From assembly GCF_024347635.1 (NCBI RefSeq), contig NZ_AP025510.1, positions 3,162,001-3,226,000 of the forward strand: a stretch of 64,000 bases of DNA, given 5' to 3'. Each line of letters begins with the position of its first letter. The first letter of the stretch is position 1. This DNA is from Vibrio tasmaniensis (GTDB lineage: Bacteria > Pseudomonadota > Gammaproteobacteria > Enterobacterales > Vibrionaceae). The position numbers and the translations under genes were made by a program. This document shows, piece after piece, positions 1-14,136 of the stretch. The notes beneath the pieces are model-generated. The model did not search any database and was not told the origin of the DNA. It saw only the letters and a list, made by a program, of their open reading frames with translations.

Positions 1-1220
1 TTCCAGGAATGGCGGTAACTGCATTCCAAATGCCAGAACTACCAGGTGCGGGTTCAGGCCTTCCGATTCAGTTTGTCATAACAACGCCAAACAGTTTTGA
101 AAGCTTGTTCCAAATTACCACAGACATTCTGGCTGATGTCTCTTCAAACCCGTTGTTCGTATATTCAGATCTCGACCTGAACTACGACTCAGCAACCATG
201 AAGATCAACATCGACAAGGATAAAGCGGGCGCATACGGTGTGACTATGCAAGATATCGGTATCACGCTCGGTACCATGATGTCTGATGGCTACGTAAACC
301 GTATCGACTTGAATGGTCGTTCTTACGAGGTTATCCCTCAGGTTGAACGTAAATTCCGTTTGAACCCAGAGTCAATGAACAACTACTACGTACGTGCTGC
401 AGACGGTAATGCTGTACCATTAGGCAGTTTGATTACGATTGATGTTGTGGCAGAGCCTCGCTCTCTTCCTCACTTCAACCAATTGAACTCGGCTACGATT
501 GGTGCGGTACCGGCTCCAGGCGCTGCAATGGGTGATGCAATTGCGTGGTTTGAAGACACGGCAGCGAATAAGCTTCCAAGTGGCTACAACCATGACTATA
601 TGGGTGAAGCACGCCAATACGTAACAGAAGGTAGCGCACTTTACGCGACCTTTGGTTTAGCACTGGCAATCATCTTCTTGGTATTGGCGATTCAGTTTGA
701 ATCACTGAAAGACCCACTGGTTATCATGGTATCTGTACCACTGGCGATCTGTGGTGCCCTAATAGCTCTGGCTTGGGGCGCGGCAACGATGAACATCTAC
801 TCGCAAGTTGGTTTGATCACCTTAGTCGGCCTGATTACCAAGCACGGTATCTTGATCTGTGAAGTTGCAAAAGAAGAGCAGCTGCACAATCAAAAAACTC
901 GTATTGAAGCGGTAATGGAAGCTGCGAAGGTTCGTCTTCGTCCAATCCTGATGACAACCGCTGCGATGATCGCGGGTCTAATCCCACTGATGTACGCAAG
1001 TGGTGCGGGTGCGGCTCAGCGTTTCAGTATTGGTATCGTAATCGTTGCTGGTTTAGCAATTGGTACTCTCTTCACGCTATTTGTACTGCCTGTGATTTAC
1101 AGCTACTTGGCTGAAAAACACAAACCTCTACCTGTATTTGTTGAAGACAAAGACCTAGAAAAACTAGCTCGCGTCGATGAAGCAAAAGCAGCACACAGAG
1201 AATTAGCTGATAATAAGTAA
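1..1220 (+). CDS. vexB: RND multidrug efflux permease, C-terminal part (VexB-like), truncated by window edge
   Basis: This is the 3' end of an inner-membrane RND (HAE1/AcrB family) proton-driven drug exporter. The frame is open from the first bases of the window and the visible Met at position 9 is internal. Counted from that Met, residues 1-200 are porter and docking domain. Five hydrophobic segments follow at about 211-231, 236-258, 263-286, 313-330 and 340-367. The segment GLITKHGILICEVA matches the conserved AcrB TM region around GLSAKNAILI. About 405 of the usual 1030-1050 residues are present. The name VexB rests on my memory that in V. cholerae the vexRAB pump precedes ubiK and ilvC. 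The family is certain; the exact paralogue is likely but not proven. Confidence 0.85.
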   Translation, partial: PGMAVTAFQMPELPGAGSGLPIQFVITTPNSFESLFQITTDILADVSSNPLFVYSDLDLNYDSATMKINIDKDKAGAYGVTMQDIGITLGTMMSDGYVNRIDLNGRSYEVIPQVERKFRLNPESMNNYYVRAADGNAVPLGSLITIDVVAEPRSLPHFNQLNSATIGAVPAPGAAMGDAIAWFEDTAANKLPSGYNHDYMGEARQYVTEGSALYATFGLALAIIFLVLAIQFESLKDPLVIMVSVPLAICGALIALAWGAATMNIYSQVGLITLVGLITKHGILICEVAKEEQLHNQKTRIEAVMEAAKVRLRPILMTTAAMIAGLIPLMYASGAGAAQRFSIGIVIVAGLAIGTLFTLFVLPVIYSYLAEKHKPLPVFVEDKDLEKLARVDEAKAAHRELADNK

Positions 1221-1241
1221 TCACTAAGTCGTAATAACAAT

Positions 1242-1269
1242 AAAAAGGCTACTTCGGTAGCCTTTTTTT
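1242..1269 (+). terminator. Rho-independent terminator of the RND operon
   Basis: Stem GGCTAC/GTAGCC closed by a UUCG tetraloop, flanked by AAAAA on the left and a run of seven T on the right. It starts 21 nt after the RND stop codon. The flanking A-run would allow weak function on the other strand too. Confidence 0.9.
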
Positions 1270-1339
1270 GTACGCCATAGGCGACATCTCAAGTGTGATT
1301 AAATAGAATAGTGGTAAATATTCAGGAGTTTTAATTGAT

Positions 1340-1591
1340 ATGTTTGATCCAAAAAAACTAGAGCAGATTGCTAAGCAGATCCACGATTCTATGCCTCAAC
1401 CAGTAAAAGAGCTTGGTTCAGACGTAGATCAAAAAGTTCGTCAGGTTATCCAAGGCCAACTGAACAAGCTAGACGTTGTAAGCCGTGAAGAATTTGATGT
1501 TCAAACACAAGTACTACTGCGCACTCGCCAAAAGCTGACTGAAATGGAACAAAAGCTAACGGACTTAGAAGCAAAGATTGCCGACAAGTAA
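1340..1591 (+). CDS. ubiK: UbiK (YqiC family), ubiquinone biosynthesis accessory factor
   Basis: An 83-residue protein that aligns by eye with E. coli YqiC/UbiK. UbiK is known to help the soluble Ubi complex (with UbiJ) and to bind lipid. The N-terminal half begins [20 protein letters not shown] and is predicted amphipathic. Residues about 50-80 form a heptad-rich coiled coil that drives trimerisation in the family. A good Shine-Dalgarno (AGGAG) lies just upstream. It sits between two terminators, so it is probably monocistronic. Confidence 0.92.
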   Translation: MFDPKKLEQIAKQIHDSMPQPVKELGSDVDQKVRQVIQGQLNKLDVVSREEFDVQTQVLLRTRQKLTEMEQKLTDLEAKIADK

Positions 1592-1610
1592 GCGTAAAGC
1601 GCGAAAACTG

Positions 1611-1641
1611 AAAGGGTTGGTGTGAAAGCACCAACCCTTTT
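1611..1641 (+). terminator. Terminator after ubiK
   Basis: A 12-bp perfect stem AAAGGGTTGGTG/CACCAACCCTTT with a 6-nt loop, 20 nt after the ubiK stop and followed by T. Confidence 0.8.
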
Positions 1642-1734
1642 GTATTTCTGAAGATCAATCAAGAACTGAAAGTCGACGAAGACTGTTCAAACAATGTTCA
1701 TTTAATTGATTTTTAAGACTTTGTTACTAAAAGC

Positions 1735-1768
1735 AAAAAGGCTTGGTCAACGGCGACCAAGCCTTTTT
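1735..1768 (-). terminator. Terminator of ilvC
   Basis: Perfect 14-bp stem AAAAAGGCTTGGTC/GACCAAGCCTTTTT with loop AACGGC. It is symmetric, so it can stop ilvC on the minus strand and read-through from ubiK on the plus strand. It lies about 100 nt beyond the ilvC stop. Confidence 0.85.
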
Positions 1769-1865
1769 ATTAGATGTTGTGTTGCTTATTTATAACTCCA
1801 ACCTGTAAGGAGTTGGTGATACTGCTTCGCTTTTTCTGCAAATTTATCAGTATCTAAGCGACTAA

Positions 1866-3350
1866 TTAACCGCCTACAGCGATACGCTTCATGTCGCTCA
1901 TGTAGCTACGTAGCTCTTCACCGATGTACTCTACAGGGTGGTTACGGATAGCTTCGTTTACTTCAATTAGCTTAGCGTTATCAACTTGGTTAGATGTTTC
2001 ACCTAGACCACGGCCGATTACGTCTGTTGCTACTGAAGGCATGAACTTCTCACGTAGCAGCGGTGTTGCTACGTTAGCGAATAGGTAGTTACCGTACTCA
2101 GCAGTATCAGAGATTACAACGTTCATTTCGTAAAGACGCTTACGAGCAACTGTGTTTGCGATTAGTGGAAGCTCATGTAGAGATTCGTAGTAAGCCGACT
2201 CATCGATGATGCCAGATGCCGTCATAGCTTCAAATGCTAGCTCAACACCGGCACGAACCATAGCAACCATTAGGATACCGTTATCGAAGTACTCTTGCTC
2301 TGAGATTTCTACGTCAGAAGCTGGGTAGTTTTCGAATGCCGTTTCGCCTGTCTCTTCACGCCAGCCCAGTAGGTTCACATCATCGTTCGCCCAGTCAGCC
2401 ATCATTGTGCTAGAGAAGTGACCAGAGATGATGTCATCCATGTGCTTGTTGTAAAGCGGACGCATTAGGTCTTTAAGTTCTTCAGAAAGCTCAAACGCTT
2501 TAACTTTAGCTGGGTTAGATAGACGATCCATCATGTGAGTTACGCCACCGAACTTAAGTGCTTCAGTGATCGTTTCCCAACCGTATTGTAGAAGCTTACC
2601 TGCGTAGCCTGGTTCAATACCATCAGCAATCATCTTCTCGTAAGATACGATAGAACCTGCTTGAAGCATGCCACATAGAATGGTTTGCTCACCCATAAGG
2701 TCAGATTTAACTTCAGCTACGAATGAAGACTCTAGGCAACCTGCACGGTGACCACCAGTACCAGCAGCCCAAGCTTTAGCGATATCCCAGCCTTCGCCTT
2801 TAGGGTCATTTTCTGGGTGAACAGCGATCAGTGTTGGAACACCGAAGCCACGCTTGTACTCTTCACGAACTTCAGAACCAGGACACTTAGGTGCAACCAT
2901 AACTACAGTAAGGTCAGCACGTAATTGCATGCCTTCTTCCACAACGTTAAAGCCGTGAGAGTAACCAAGAGCAGCGCCTTCTTTCATTAGAGGCATTACT
3001 GTCTCAACAACATTAGTGTGTTGCTTGTCTGGAGTAAGGTTGATAACTAGATCTGCTTGAGGGATTAGCGTTTCGTAGCTACCCACAACAAAGCCGTTTT
3101 CATCAGCGTTTTTGAATGATTGACGCTTTTCATCAATTGCCGCTTGGCGTAGAGCGTAAGATACATCTAGACCAGAATCACGCATGTTCAGACCTTGGTT
3201 TAGGCCTTGAGCACCACAACCAACAATGACGATTTTCTTGCCTTCAAGATATTCAGCTTCAGTCGTGAATTCTTCACGATCCATGAAGCGGCAACGACCT
3301 AATTGGTCTAGTTGTTCACGAAGGTTTAATGTATTGAAATAGTTAGCCAT
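1866..3350 (-). CDS. ilvC: Ketol-acid reductoisomerase, class II
   Basis: Second step of valine, isoleucine and leucine synthesis: NADPH- and Mg2+-dependent isomeroreduction of acetolactate and acetohydroxybutyrate. The protein has 494 residues; E. coli IlvC has 491, and class I enzymes have only about 330. The Rossmann motif [11 protein letters not shown] lies at residues 43-53. His132, Lys155, Asp217 and Glu221 fall at the E. coli catalytic and metal positions (DLMGE 217-221). A Shine-Dalgarno AAGGAG precedes the ATG. It is transcribed away from ilvY, and both share the 146-bp intergenic region with an IlvY-like operator, so activation by IlvY with substrate inducer is expected. The rest of the pathway is at 34.9-41.2 kb. 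Confidence 0.98.
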   Translation of the reverse strand: MANYFNTLNLREQLDQLGRCRFMDREEFTTEAEYLEGKKIVIVGCGAQGLNQGLNMRDSGLDVSYALRQAAIDEKRQSFKNADENGFVVGSYETLIPQADLVINLTPDKQHTNVVETVMPLMKEGAALGYSHGFNVVEEGMQLRADLTVVMVAPKCPGSEVREEYKRGFGVPTLIAVHPENDPKGEGWDIAKAWAAGTGGHRAGCLESSFVAEVKSDLMGEQTILCGMLQAGSIVSYEKMIADGIEPGYAGKLLQYGWETITEALKFGGVTHMMDRLSNPAKVKAFELSEELKDLMRPLYNKHMDDIISGHFSSTMMADWANDDVNLLGWREETGETAFENYPASDVEISEQEYFDNGILMVAMVRAGVELAFEAMTASGIIDESAYYESLHELPLIANTVARKRLYEMNVVISDTAEYGNYLFANVATPLLREKFMPSVATDVIGRGLGETSNQVDNAKLIEVNEAIRNHPVEYIGEELRSYMSDMKRIAVGG

Positions 3351-3431
3351 TGTAGGGCACTCCTTTAAAAATAAGTCCGTAAGGTCGATATCTGTCTACC
3401 GAATGACTTCATACTAAAACAGACACTCCGT

Positions 3432-3476
3432 TGCTGAAAGTGATATATTCACAATTAGTTATTGCAATAAATGCAA
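3432..3476 (-). promoter_or_regulatory. ilvC promoter with IlvY-type LysR operator
   Basis: A perfect inverted repeat TTGCA-N5-TGCAA (3462-3476) contains the LysR-type T-N11-A pattern and resembles the TTGCAAT half-sites bound by IlvY in enterobacteria. On the minus strand TTGCAA is followed after 16 bp by TATCAC, a poor -10, as expected for an activator-dependent ilvC promoter. The operator ends 20 bp before the chosen ilvY start, so it can also serve autoregulation. Seen: repeat and spacing. Inferred: which protein binds. Confidence 0.65.
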
Positions 3477-3496
3477 CATGGAAACGTTCGCAGAAC

Positions 3497-4387
3497 ATGA
3501 ACATAAAATCTCTACAATTATTTATACATTTATGTGACAGCAAGAGTTTCAGCAAAACCGCTGCAGCTATGCACGTCAGTCCTTCTGCCCTTAGTCGTCA
3601 AATACAAAAGCTTGAGGAAGAAACAGGGCAAGAACTGCTTATCAGGGATAATCGCAGTGTCGATCTCACTCCAGCAGGAAAGCACCTATTGCCAGTAGCA
3701 TTAAGCATTGTAGGGGAGTGGCAGCAATACAATCTTCACCTGAAAGGTGGTGAGCAAGAACTTAAGGGTGAGATCCGCATATTTTGCTCGGTAACCGCTA
3801 GTTACAGCCACCTACCTGAGCTCATAACCGAATTCAGAGCTATTCATCCGTACATTGAATTTAAGCTCTCTACAGGCGATCCAGCTCAATCCATCGACAA
3901 AATACTGAATGATGAGGCTGATATTGCTATTTCAGCTAAACCTGACATTTTGCCTTCAAGATTAGAATTTGAAACCATCAGCGATATACCACTGTCAGTG
4001 ATCATCCCATCCGGTGTGAGTAGTTTTAGCCAGCAGCTTCAATCAGATAAACCAAACTGGAATGAAGTGCCTTTTATCATCCCAGAAGCAGGTACTGCAC
4101 GAGAACGTGCGAACGCGTGGTTCAAAAAGATGAAGATAAAGCCCAACATTTACGCTCAGGTATCAGGTCATGAAGCCATCGTAAGTATGGTGGCACTAGG
4201 TTGTGGAGTTGGTATCGCGCCAGATGTTGTAATCAACAACAGCCCTGTGAGAGACAAAGTCGATCGCTTAAAAATAGAACCTATAAAACCCTTTGAATTA
4301 GGCGTTTGCTGTAAACGCTCTCAGCTAGATAACCCTCTAATAAGAGCATTTTGGCAAGTTGCAGAGGGTAAATATTTAACAGACTAG
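3497..4387 (+). CDS. ilvY: IlvY, LysR-type activator of ilvC
   Basis: A 296-residue LysR-family regulator; E. coli IlvY has 297. The N-terminal winged HTH (about 5-60) contains HVSPSALSRQIQKLEEETGQ, nearly the E. coli text. The effector domain carries GHEAIVSMVALGCGVGIAPD and ends with the IlvY-like FELGVC. In E. coli it binds acetolactate and acetohydroxybutyrate and activates ilvC. I chose the ATG at 3497 because homology starts there; the open frame extends 22 codons upstream, but those codons overlap the operator region. Divergent from ilvC. Confidence 0.93.
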   Translation: MNIKSLQLFIHLCDSKSFSKTAAAMHVSPSALSRQIQKLEEETGQELLIRDNRSVDLTPAGKHLLPVALSIVGEWQQYNLHLKGGEQELKGEIRIFCSVTASYSHLPELITEFRAIHPYIEFKLSTGDPAQSIDKILNDEADIAISAKPDILPSRLEFETISDIPLSVIIPSGVSSFSQQLQSDKPNWNEVPFIIPEAGTARERANAWFKKMKIKPNIYAQVSGHEAIVSMVALGCGVGIAPDVVINNSPVRDKVDRLKIEPIKPFELGVCCKRSQLDNPLIRAFWQVAEGKYLTD

Positions 4388-4410
4388 CAATGATAAGGTT
4401 CCGGTAAACA

Positions 4411-4445
4411 AAAAGAGAAGGGCACGTCAGTGCTCTTCTCTTTTT
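4411..4445 (+). terminator. Terminator of ilvY
   Basis: A 15-bp stem (AAAAGAGAAGGGCAC with its complement, one G-T pair) with loop GTCA and five further T, 23 nt after the ilvY stop. Confidence 0.85.
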
Positions 4446-4460
4446 ATATTACATATAAGA

Positions 4461-4491
4461 AAAAAGCCCGCTGATTTCTCAGCGGGCTTTT
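4461..4491 (-). terminator. Terminator of the rRNA operon and tRNA-Ser
   Basis: Stem GCCCGCTGA/TCAGCGGGC with 4-nt loop and A/T tracts on both sides. It lies 6 nt beyond the encoded CCA of tRNA-Ser on the minus strand. I see no other terminator between 5S and this site, so it probably ends the whole rRNA transcript. Confidence 0.85.
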
Positions 4492-4497
4492 CAATGG

Positions 4498-4588
4498 TGG
4501 TGGAGGGATAGGGATTTGAACCCTAGAACCGCTATTAACGGTTGCCGGTTTTCAAGACCGGTGCTTTCGACCACTCAGCCATCCCTCC
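4498..4588 (-). tRNA. tRNA-Ser (anticodon UGA)
   Basis: A 91-nt class II tRNA with long variable arm. Acceptor GGAGGGA pairs with TCCCTCC, discriminator A, and CCA is encoded. The anticodon loop reads CTTGAAA with anticodon TGA (serine). It lies about 70 nt beyond the 5S 3' end with no terminator or clear promoter between, so it looks like a distal tRNA of the rRNA operon. Confidence 0.95.
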
Positions 4589-4658
4589 AACAAATTGTCA
4601 TCAACAGATTAGTACACTGTAGATGTTGTTACATGTATACACAGGTAACGATATTTAA

Positions 4659-4777
4659 AGCCTGGCGATGTCCTACTCTCACATGGGGAAGCCCCACACT
4701 ACCATCGGCGCTATTGTGTTTCACTTCTGAGTTCGGCATGGAATCAGGTGGGTCCACAATGCTATGGTCGCCAAGCA
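4659..4777 (-). rRNA. rrf: 5S ribosomal RNA
   Basis: About 119 nt. The 5' end TGCTTGGCGACC pairs with the 3' end TCGCCAGGC. The conserved CCATGCCGAACTCAGAAGTGA segment is present (positions around 4720-4740). Exact 3' end is uncertain by 1-2 nt. Last rRNA of the minus-strand operon. Confidence 0.95.
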
Positions 4778-4899
4778 AATTTTGTTTAATTGACGCGCTA
4801 GCGGCAATTAATAATTCGGAAAACTGATTTAAAAGTCTCTTCAAACGCATTCAAGGTCTGGTCTTTCTATTGAGTCCACAAAACCCCTTGGGTGTTGTA

Positions 4900-7792
<2,893 letters not shown>

Positions 7793-8030
7793 ATACAACC
7801 CGAAAGGGTCTTAGTGTATGGCAACTAACCAAGGTTTTTGGTTGTCATTAAGAAGGGTTAATTCTCAATGACTGTTTGCCGGACTCAATTGTGAATCAAA
7901 CTAACGTTTGATTCGAATACAAGACACTTGAATGTGTTTGTTGTGTTTATCTAATGAAAGATAAACATTGAGAACTTTTAAATTTGATTAATATGACTCG
8001 TAAGTCAGTTAATCAGTCAGCTTTCCAAAT

Positions 8031-8041
8031 TGTTAAAGAGC
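8031..8041 (-). promoter_or_regulatory. Spacer boxA antitermination element
   Basis: On the minus strand the sequence reads GCTCTTTAACA, identical to the boxA of the 16S leader in the same operon. It binds NusB/S10 in known rrn antitermination. It lies in the 314-nt stretch between tRNA-Val and 23S (7793-8106), where I see no gene and otherwise only leader and processing sequence. Confidence 0.85.
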
Positions 8042-8106
8042 AAGAGTTTTAAGCATTAAACTTTCAAACCCATCTTTAAATACTCTCTTACGAGAATGCT
8101 TAAAGA

Positions 8107-8182
8107 TGGTGGGCGATACCGGGCTCGAACCAGTGACCCCCTGCTTGTAAGGCAGGTGCTCTCCCAACTGAGCTAATCGCCC
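8107..8182 (-). tRNA. tRNA-Val (anticodon UAC)
   Basis: 76 nt. Acceptor GGGCGAT, anticodon loop CTTACAA (TAC), T-loop GGTTCGAGCC, encoded CCA. Fourth and last tRNA of the 16S-23S spacer. Confidence 0.97.
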
Positions 8183-8210
8183 ATAAAGTTTTAATTCCTT
8201 ATGGAAGGAA

Positions 8211-8286
8211 TGGTGGAGCTATGCGGGATCGAACCGCAGACCTCCTGCGTGCAAGGCAGGCGCTCTCCCAGCTGAGCTATAGCCCC
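8211..8286 (-). tRNA. tRNA-Ala (anticodon UGC)
   Basis: 76 nt. 5' GGGGCTA, anticodon loop CTTGCAC (TGC), T-loop GGTTCGATCC, encoded CCA. In the rRNA spacer between tRNA-Val and tRNA-Lys. Confidence 0.97.
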
Positions 8287-8311
8287 ATATTTTTATTTCC
8301 TTGGGAGGAAA

Positions 8312-8387
8312 TGGTGGGTCGTGCAGGATTCGAACCTGCGACCAATTGATTAAAAGTCAACTGCTCTACCAACTGAGCTAACGACCC
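8312..8387 (-). tRNA. tRNA-Lys (anticodon UUU)
   Basis: 76 nt. 5' GGGTCGT, anticodon loop CTTTTAA (TTT), T-loop GGTTCGAATC, encoded CCA. In the rRNA spacer, only 2 nt from tRNA-Glu. Confidence 0.97.
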
Positions 8388-8389
8388 AA

Positions 8390-8465
8390 TGGTATCCCGT
8401 AGGGGAGTCGAACCCCTGTTACCGCCGTGAAAGGGCGGTGTCCTAGGCCTCTAGACGAACGGGAC
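8390..8465 (-). tRNA. tRNA-Glu (anticodon UUC)
   Basis: 76 nt. 5' GTCCCGT, anticodon loop CTTTCAC (TTC), encoded CCA. First tRNA after 16S. The set Glu-Lys-Ala-Val makes this a four-tRNA spacer. Confidence 0.97.
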
Positions 8466-8550
8466 ACTGCTAATTTATCTCCACTTTAAAAGTAGAAACA
8501 AACTTCGAAGAACCTTGGGAGTTCTTCTTCTCTTTGCTTTTCTAAACCTA

Positions 8551-8570
8551 ATCAATCTGTGTGGACACTC
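8551..8570 (-). other. 16S processing stem, 3' flank
   Basis: These 20 bases are complementary, with one mismatch, to 10360-10379 upstream of 16S. The two would form the RNase III stem that encloses 16S in the precursor. Confidence 0.75.
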
Positions 8571-8587
8571 ATCGTGGTATCTTCGTA

Positions 8588-10142
<1,555 letters not shown>

Positions 10143-10359
10143 AAGATTTTGTGACTCAACGAATACTGACTTCAAAACTAATATTCATGTAAACATGAAC
10201 ATGTAATTCTAAAGCTATTACCATTCCAACAGAATGGTAATGAATTGACTGTGCCAAATAACCGAAGTTATTCGTATTGGTCACTCAGTTCATTGAAATC
10301 AATTTTGTTACCGAAGTAACTGTTACTACCTAAGTAATAACGTTTTGATATTCATCAAC

Positions 10360-10400
10360 GAGTGCCCACACAGATTGATAGGTTTAAATTGTTAAAGAGC
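10360..10400 (-). promoter_or_regulatory. 16S leader: processing stem and boxA
   Basis: 10360-10379 pairs with 8551-8570 (RNase III stem). 10390-10400 reads GCTCTTTAACA on the minus strand, the boxA antitermination element, between the P2 promoter and 16S. Confidence 0.85.
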
Positions 10401-10435
10401 TTTTCCTTTTTGAGCTTCGCTCAAATCGGACGGCC

Positions 10436-10463
10436 ATTTTAGCGATTTAAGTTTTAGTGTCAA
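10436..10463 (-). promoter_or_regulatory. rRNA operon promoter P2
   Basis: Minus strand: -35 TTGACA (10458-10463), 16-bp spacer, -10 TAAAAT (10436-10441), then a GC-rich start region. It is about 100 bp downstream of P1 and 295 bp upstream of 16S. Confidence 0.8.
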
Positions 10464-10563
10464 CCACTATTTTCAAAACTTTTTTCAAGCGCTTAGCTTG
10501 GCTAATTTGACCTGCTGATTCGTGTTGGTTTCCTAAGAAGCCTTCCCGTTTCAACGAGGTCGC

Positions 10564-10618
10564 ATTATAGAGATTTCGATCACACTGGCAAGCCCTTTTT
10601 GAAGTTTTTCTTACTTTT
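10564..10618 (-). promoter_or_regulatory. rRNA operon promoter P1 with UP element
   Basis: Minus strand: -35 TTGCCA (10586-10591), 16-bp spacer, -10 TATAAT (10564-10569), then GCGACC, a GC-rich discriminator like that of E. coli rrn P1, which is the target of ppGpp/DksA control. Upstream (10592-10618) the minus strand is A-rich (AAAAAAGTAAGAAAAAC), matching an UP element. Region 10143-10711 otherwise holds only leader and promoter sequence. Confidence 0.85.
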
Positions 10619-10711
10619 TTGATTGTTCGAGCGTTTTTTGTTCAGAACACCCCATTTCCACTAGTATTCTTCTTAATTAAAGGCTTAAGGTGCCTATATA
10701 AAGGAGGATTT

Positions 10712-11257
10712 ATGAGTTCAATACGCAGTTATAAAGGAATATCCCCTCAGATTGGACAAGGTGTCTATATAGATACAAGTTCTGTTCTGGTTGGTGATAT
10801 CAAAATCGGTGACGACTCTAGTGTGTGGTCTTTAGTTGCAGCTCGAGGGGATGTGAACCACATTCATATTGGAGATAGAACGAATATCCAAGACGGTAGC
10901 GTTTTGCACGTCACCCATAAAAATGCAGAAAACCCTGAGGGTTATCCTCTACTAATAGGTAATGATGTCACTATCGGGCATAAAGTAATGCTGCACGGCT
11001 GCACCATTGAAGATCGCGTACTTGTTGGTATGGGAGCTATCGTGCTCGATGGCGTGGTTATTAAAGAAGATGTGATGATTGGTGCTGGTAGCTTGGTTCC
11101 GCCTAATAAGGTACTTGAAAGCGGTTATCTATATGTAGGAAGCCCAGTAAAACAAGCACGCCCATTAAATGATAAAGAGCGTGCCTTTTTACAGAAGTCA
11201 GCTGACAACTATGTTCAGAATAAAAACGACTATTTAGATTCTGTGTTGCCAGTCTAA
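10712..11257 (+). CDS. yrdA: YrdA, gamma-carbonic-anhydrase-like hexapeptide protein
   Basis: A 181-residue left-handed beta-helix protein of the gamma carbonic anhydrase family. Imperfect hexapeptide repeats run from about residue 15 to 150. Putative metal histidines are visible in LHVTHKN and IGHKVMLHGC. It aligns with E. coli YrdA (184 aa), whose activity is not firmly established. The ATG at 10712 follows a strong AGGAGG; the open frame upstream overlaps the rRNA promoter region and is not used. It overlaps the convergent yrdB by 4 nt. Confidence 0.93.
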   Translation: MSSIRSYKGISPQIGQGVYIDTSSVLVGDIKIGDDSSVWSLVAARGDVNHIHIGDRTNIQDGSVLHVTHKNAENPEGYPLLIGNDVTIGHKVMLHGCTIEDRVLVGMGAIVLDGVVIKEDVMIGAGSLVPPNKVLESGYLYVGSPVKQARPLNDKERAFLQKSADNYVQNKNDYLDSVLPV

Positions 11258-11523
11258 AGCACTTTGATCTGAATCCGATTAGAGGAGTCATACTCCTCTT
11301 CTTCTATTAACTCTTCAGCTAGCTCTTCAATATCAAAACGTAACTCTGAAAAGATAACTAAAGCTTGATCGCCTTCTTCTATATCTTTACCTGCCAATCG
11401 AGACAGCTCTTCAATAGACATAACACACTCAATCAATGCGCCAGACTGCTGTGCTGGGAAGATGATTGATTGATTTTCTTCATCCCAATCTTGGATATCA
11501 GGAAATAGAATTGATTGATTCAT
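11254..11523 (-). CDS. yrdB: YrdB, DUF1488 family protein
   Basis: An 89-residue acidic protein of unknown function resembling E. coli YrdB, which also follows aroE. No signal peptide or membrane segment. The middle has a Glu-rich stretch (EELAEELIEEEE, about 66-77). It starts 17 nt after the aroE stop and is probably in the same transcript. The name rests on synteny and my recall of the family. Confidence 0.8.
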   Translation of the reverse strand: MNQSILFPDIQDWDEENQSIIFPAQQSGALIECVMSIEELSRLAGKDIEEGDQALVIFSELRFDIEELAEELIEEEEYDSSNRIQIKVL

Positions 11524-11540
11524 TTTTTATAAATACCTTG

Positions 11541-12371
11541 TTACATCTCTAGGTTTTTGCGTAGTTCTCTTAAAATCTGTTTTGTTCCTGGGCGAAGACC
11601 ACGCCACAGCATAAAGCTCTCAGCTGCCTGCCCCACTAACATACCCAAGCCATCATAAGCAGTATGAACACCATTATCGAATGCCCACTGATTGAATACC
11701 GTGGTGCCCGATCCGTAAACCATGTCATAAACGGCGCTATTCGAATTGAAGATAATCTCAGAAACTTCAGGAAGTTGACCACTTAGACCAGACGAGGTTG
11801 AGTTAATGATGACATCAAACCCTTCATTAACATCGCTTAACCCCATTCCTTTGATGTTTCCATGTGAAGAAAACATCTCAGCCAGAAGTTGAGCCTTTGA
11901 ACTGGTTCGATTAGCGACTACCAACTGTTGTGGCTTTTGGTCGAGTAGAGGTTGAATCACTCCTCGAGCAGCACCACCAGCACCAAGTAGAAGAACGCGA
12001 GCCCCTTCTAGGACTACTTGATGTTGAAGAAGATCTTGAACTAAACCTTCACCATCGGTGTTATCACCAATGATCTCTCCATCATCGAGCTTCTTAAGTG
12101 TGTTTACGGCACCTGCGAGTTCAGCTCTTTCAGTCAGGCGATTAGCGAACTGATACGCATCTTCTTTAAAAGGTGCTGTGACATTACATCCTCTACCACC
12201 TTCGCTGAAAAAGGCTTTCGCAGCAGTGATAAATTCACCATGTTCTGGCTGTAATGCTGTATAGGTAAGTTGTTGGCTGGTTTGGCGAGCAAATAATGTG
12301 TGAATGAATGGCGATTTGCTTTGCCCAATAGGGTTACCGAAAACGGCATAACGATCTACTTGCTGTGTCAT
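11541..12371 (-). CDS. aroE: Shikimate dehydrogenase (NADP+)
   Basis: Reduces 3-dehydroshikimate to shikimate, fourth step of the aromatic pathway. 276 residues, close to E. coli AroE (272). The substrate domain shows NPIGQSKSP (13-21), the catalytic Lys69 in TAPFKED, Asn90, and Asp106 in GDNTDGEG. The NADP-binding motif GAGGAARG lies at about 130-137. The ATG has an AAGGA close upstream. A terminator-like hairpin separates it from hemF, so it may also have its own promoter. Confidence 0.97.
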   Translation of the reverse strand: MTQQVDRYAVFGNPIGQSKSPFIHTLFARQTSQQLTYTALQPEHGEFITAAKAFFSEGGRGCNVTAPFKEDAYQFANRLTERAELAGAVNTLKKLDDGEIIGDNTDGEGLVQDLLQHQVVLEGARVLLLGAGGAARGVIQPLLDQKPQQLVVANRTSSKAQLLAEMFSSHGNIKGMGLSDVNEGFDVIINSTSSGLSGQLPEVSEIIFNSNSAVYDMVYGSGTTVFNQWAFDNGVHTAYDGLGMLVGQAAESFMLWRGLRPGTKQILRELRKNLEM

Positions 12372-12390
12372 ATCCTTACCTAACAGAAAT

Positions 12391-12420
12391 AAAAAAGGGT
12401 CTTCTATATAGATGACCCTA
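12391..12420 (-). terminator. Intrinsic terminator or attenuator between hemF and aroE
   Basis: Minus strand: AGGGTC, a mismatch, TCTATATAGA (itself self-complementary), a mismatch, GACCCT, then six T. It lies 27-56 nt after the hemF stop and ends 20 nt before aroE. Confidence 0.65.
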
Positions 12421-12446
12421 TCACTATCCCTATAAGGAAGGAAGAA

Positions 12447-13953
<1,507 letters not shown>

Positions 13954-14048
13954 TAATTCAGTTATCTAACTCACTAAGTGTACAAATTATCATTCACCGT
14001 GACTAAAGCTATTTGTTTATAAAATGTATCAATTAACAACTTACACTG

Positions 14049-14086
14049 ACGCAAACGTTTTCCTTGAGCAATTTTACCCGTATAAT
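14049..14086 (+). promoter_or_regulatory. purEK promoter with PurR operator
   Basis: ACGCAAACGTTTTCCT at 14049-14064 matches the PurR box consensus ACGCAAACGTTTTCNT fully. A -10 TATAAT follows at 14081-14086. The -35 region at normal spacing falls on the right half of the operator, so PurR with hypoxanthine or guanine would block polymerase binding. Confidence 0.9.
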
Positions 14087-14136
14087 GCGCGCAAAATATC
14101 TAATCACTAATTAAATCGTACCTGAAGGAGTTTGAG

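Noticed and set aside
4516..4850. Open frames on both strands over tRNA-Ser and 5S
   Set aside because: The region is fully explained by structural RNA genes and their spacer.
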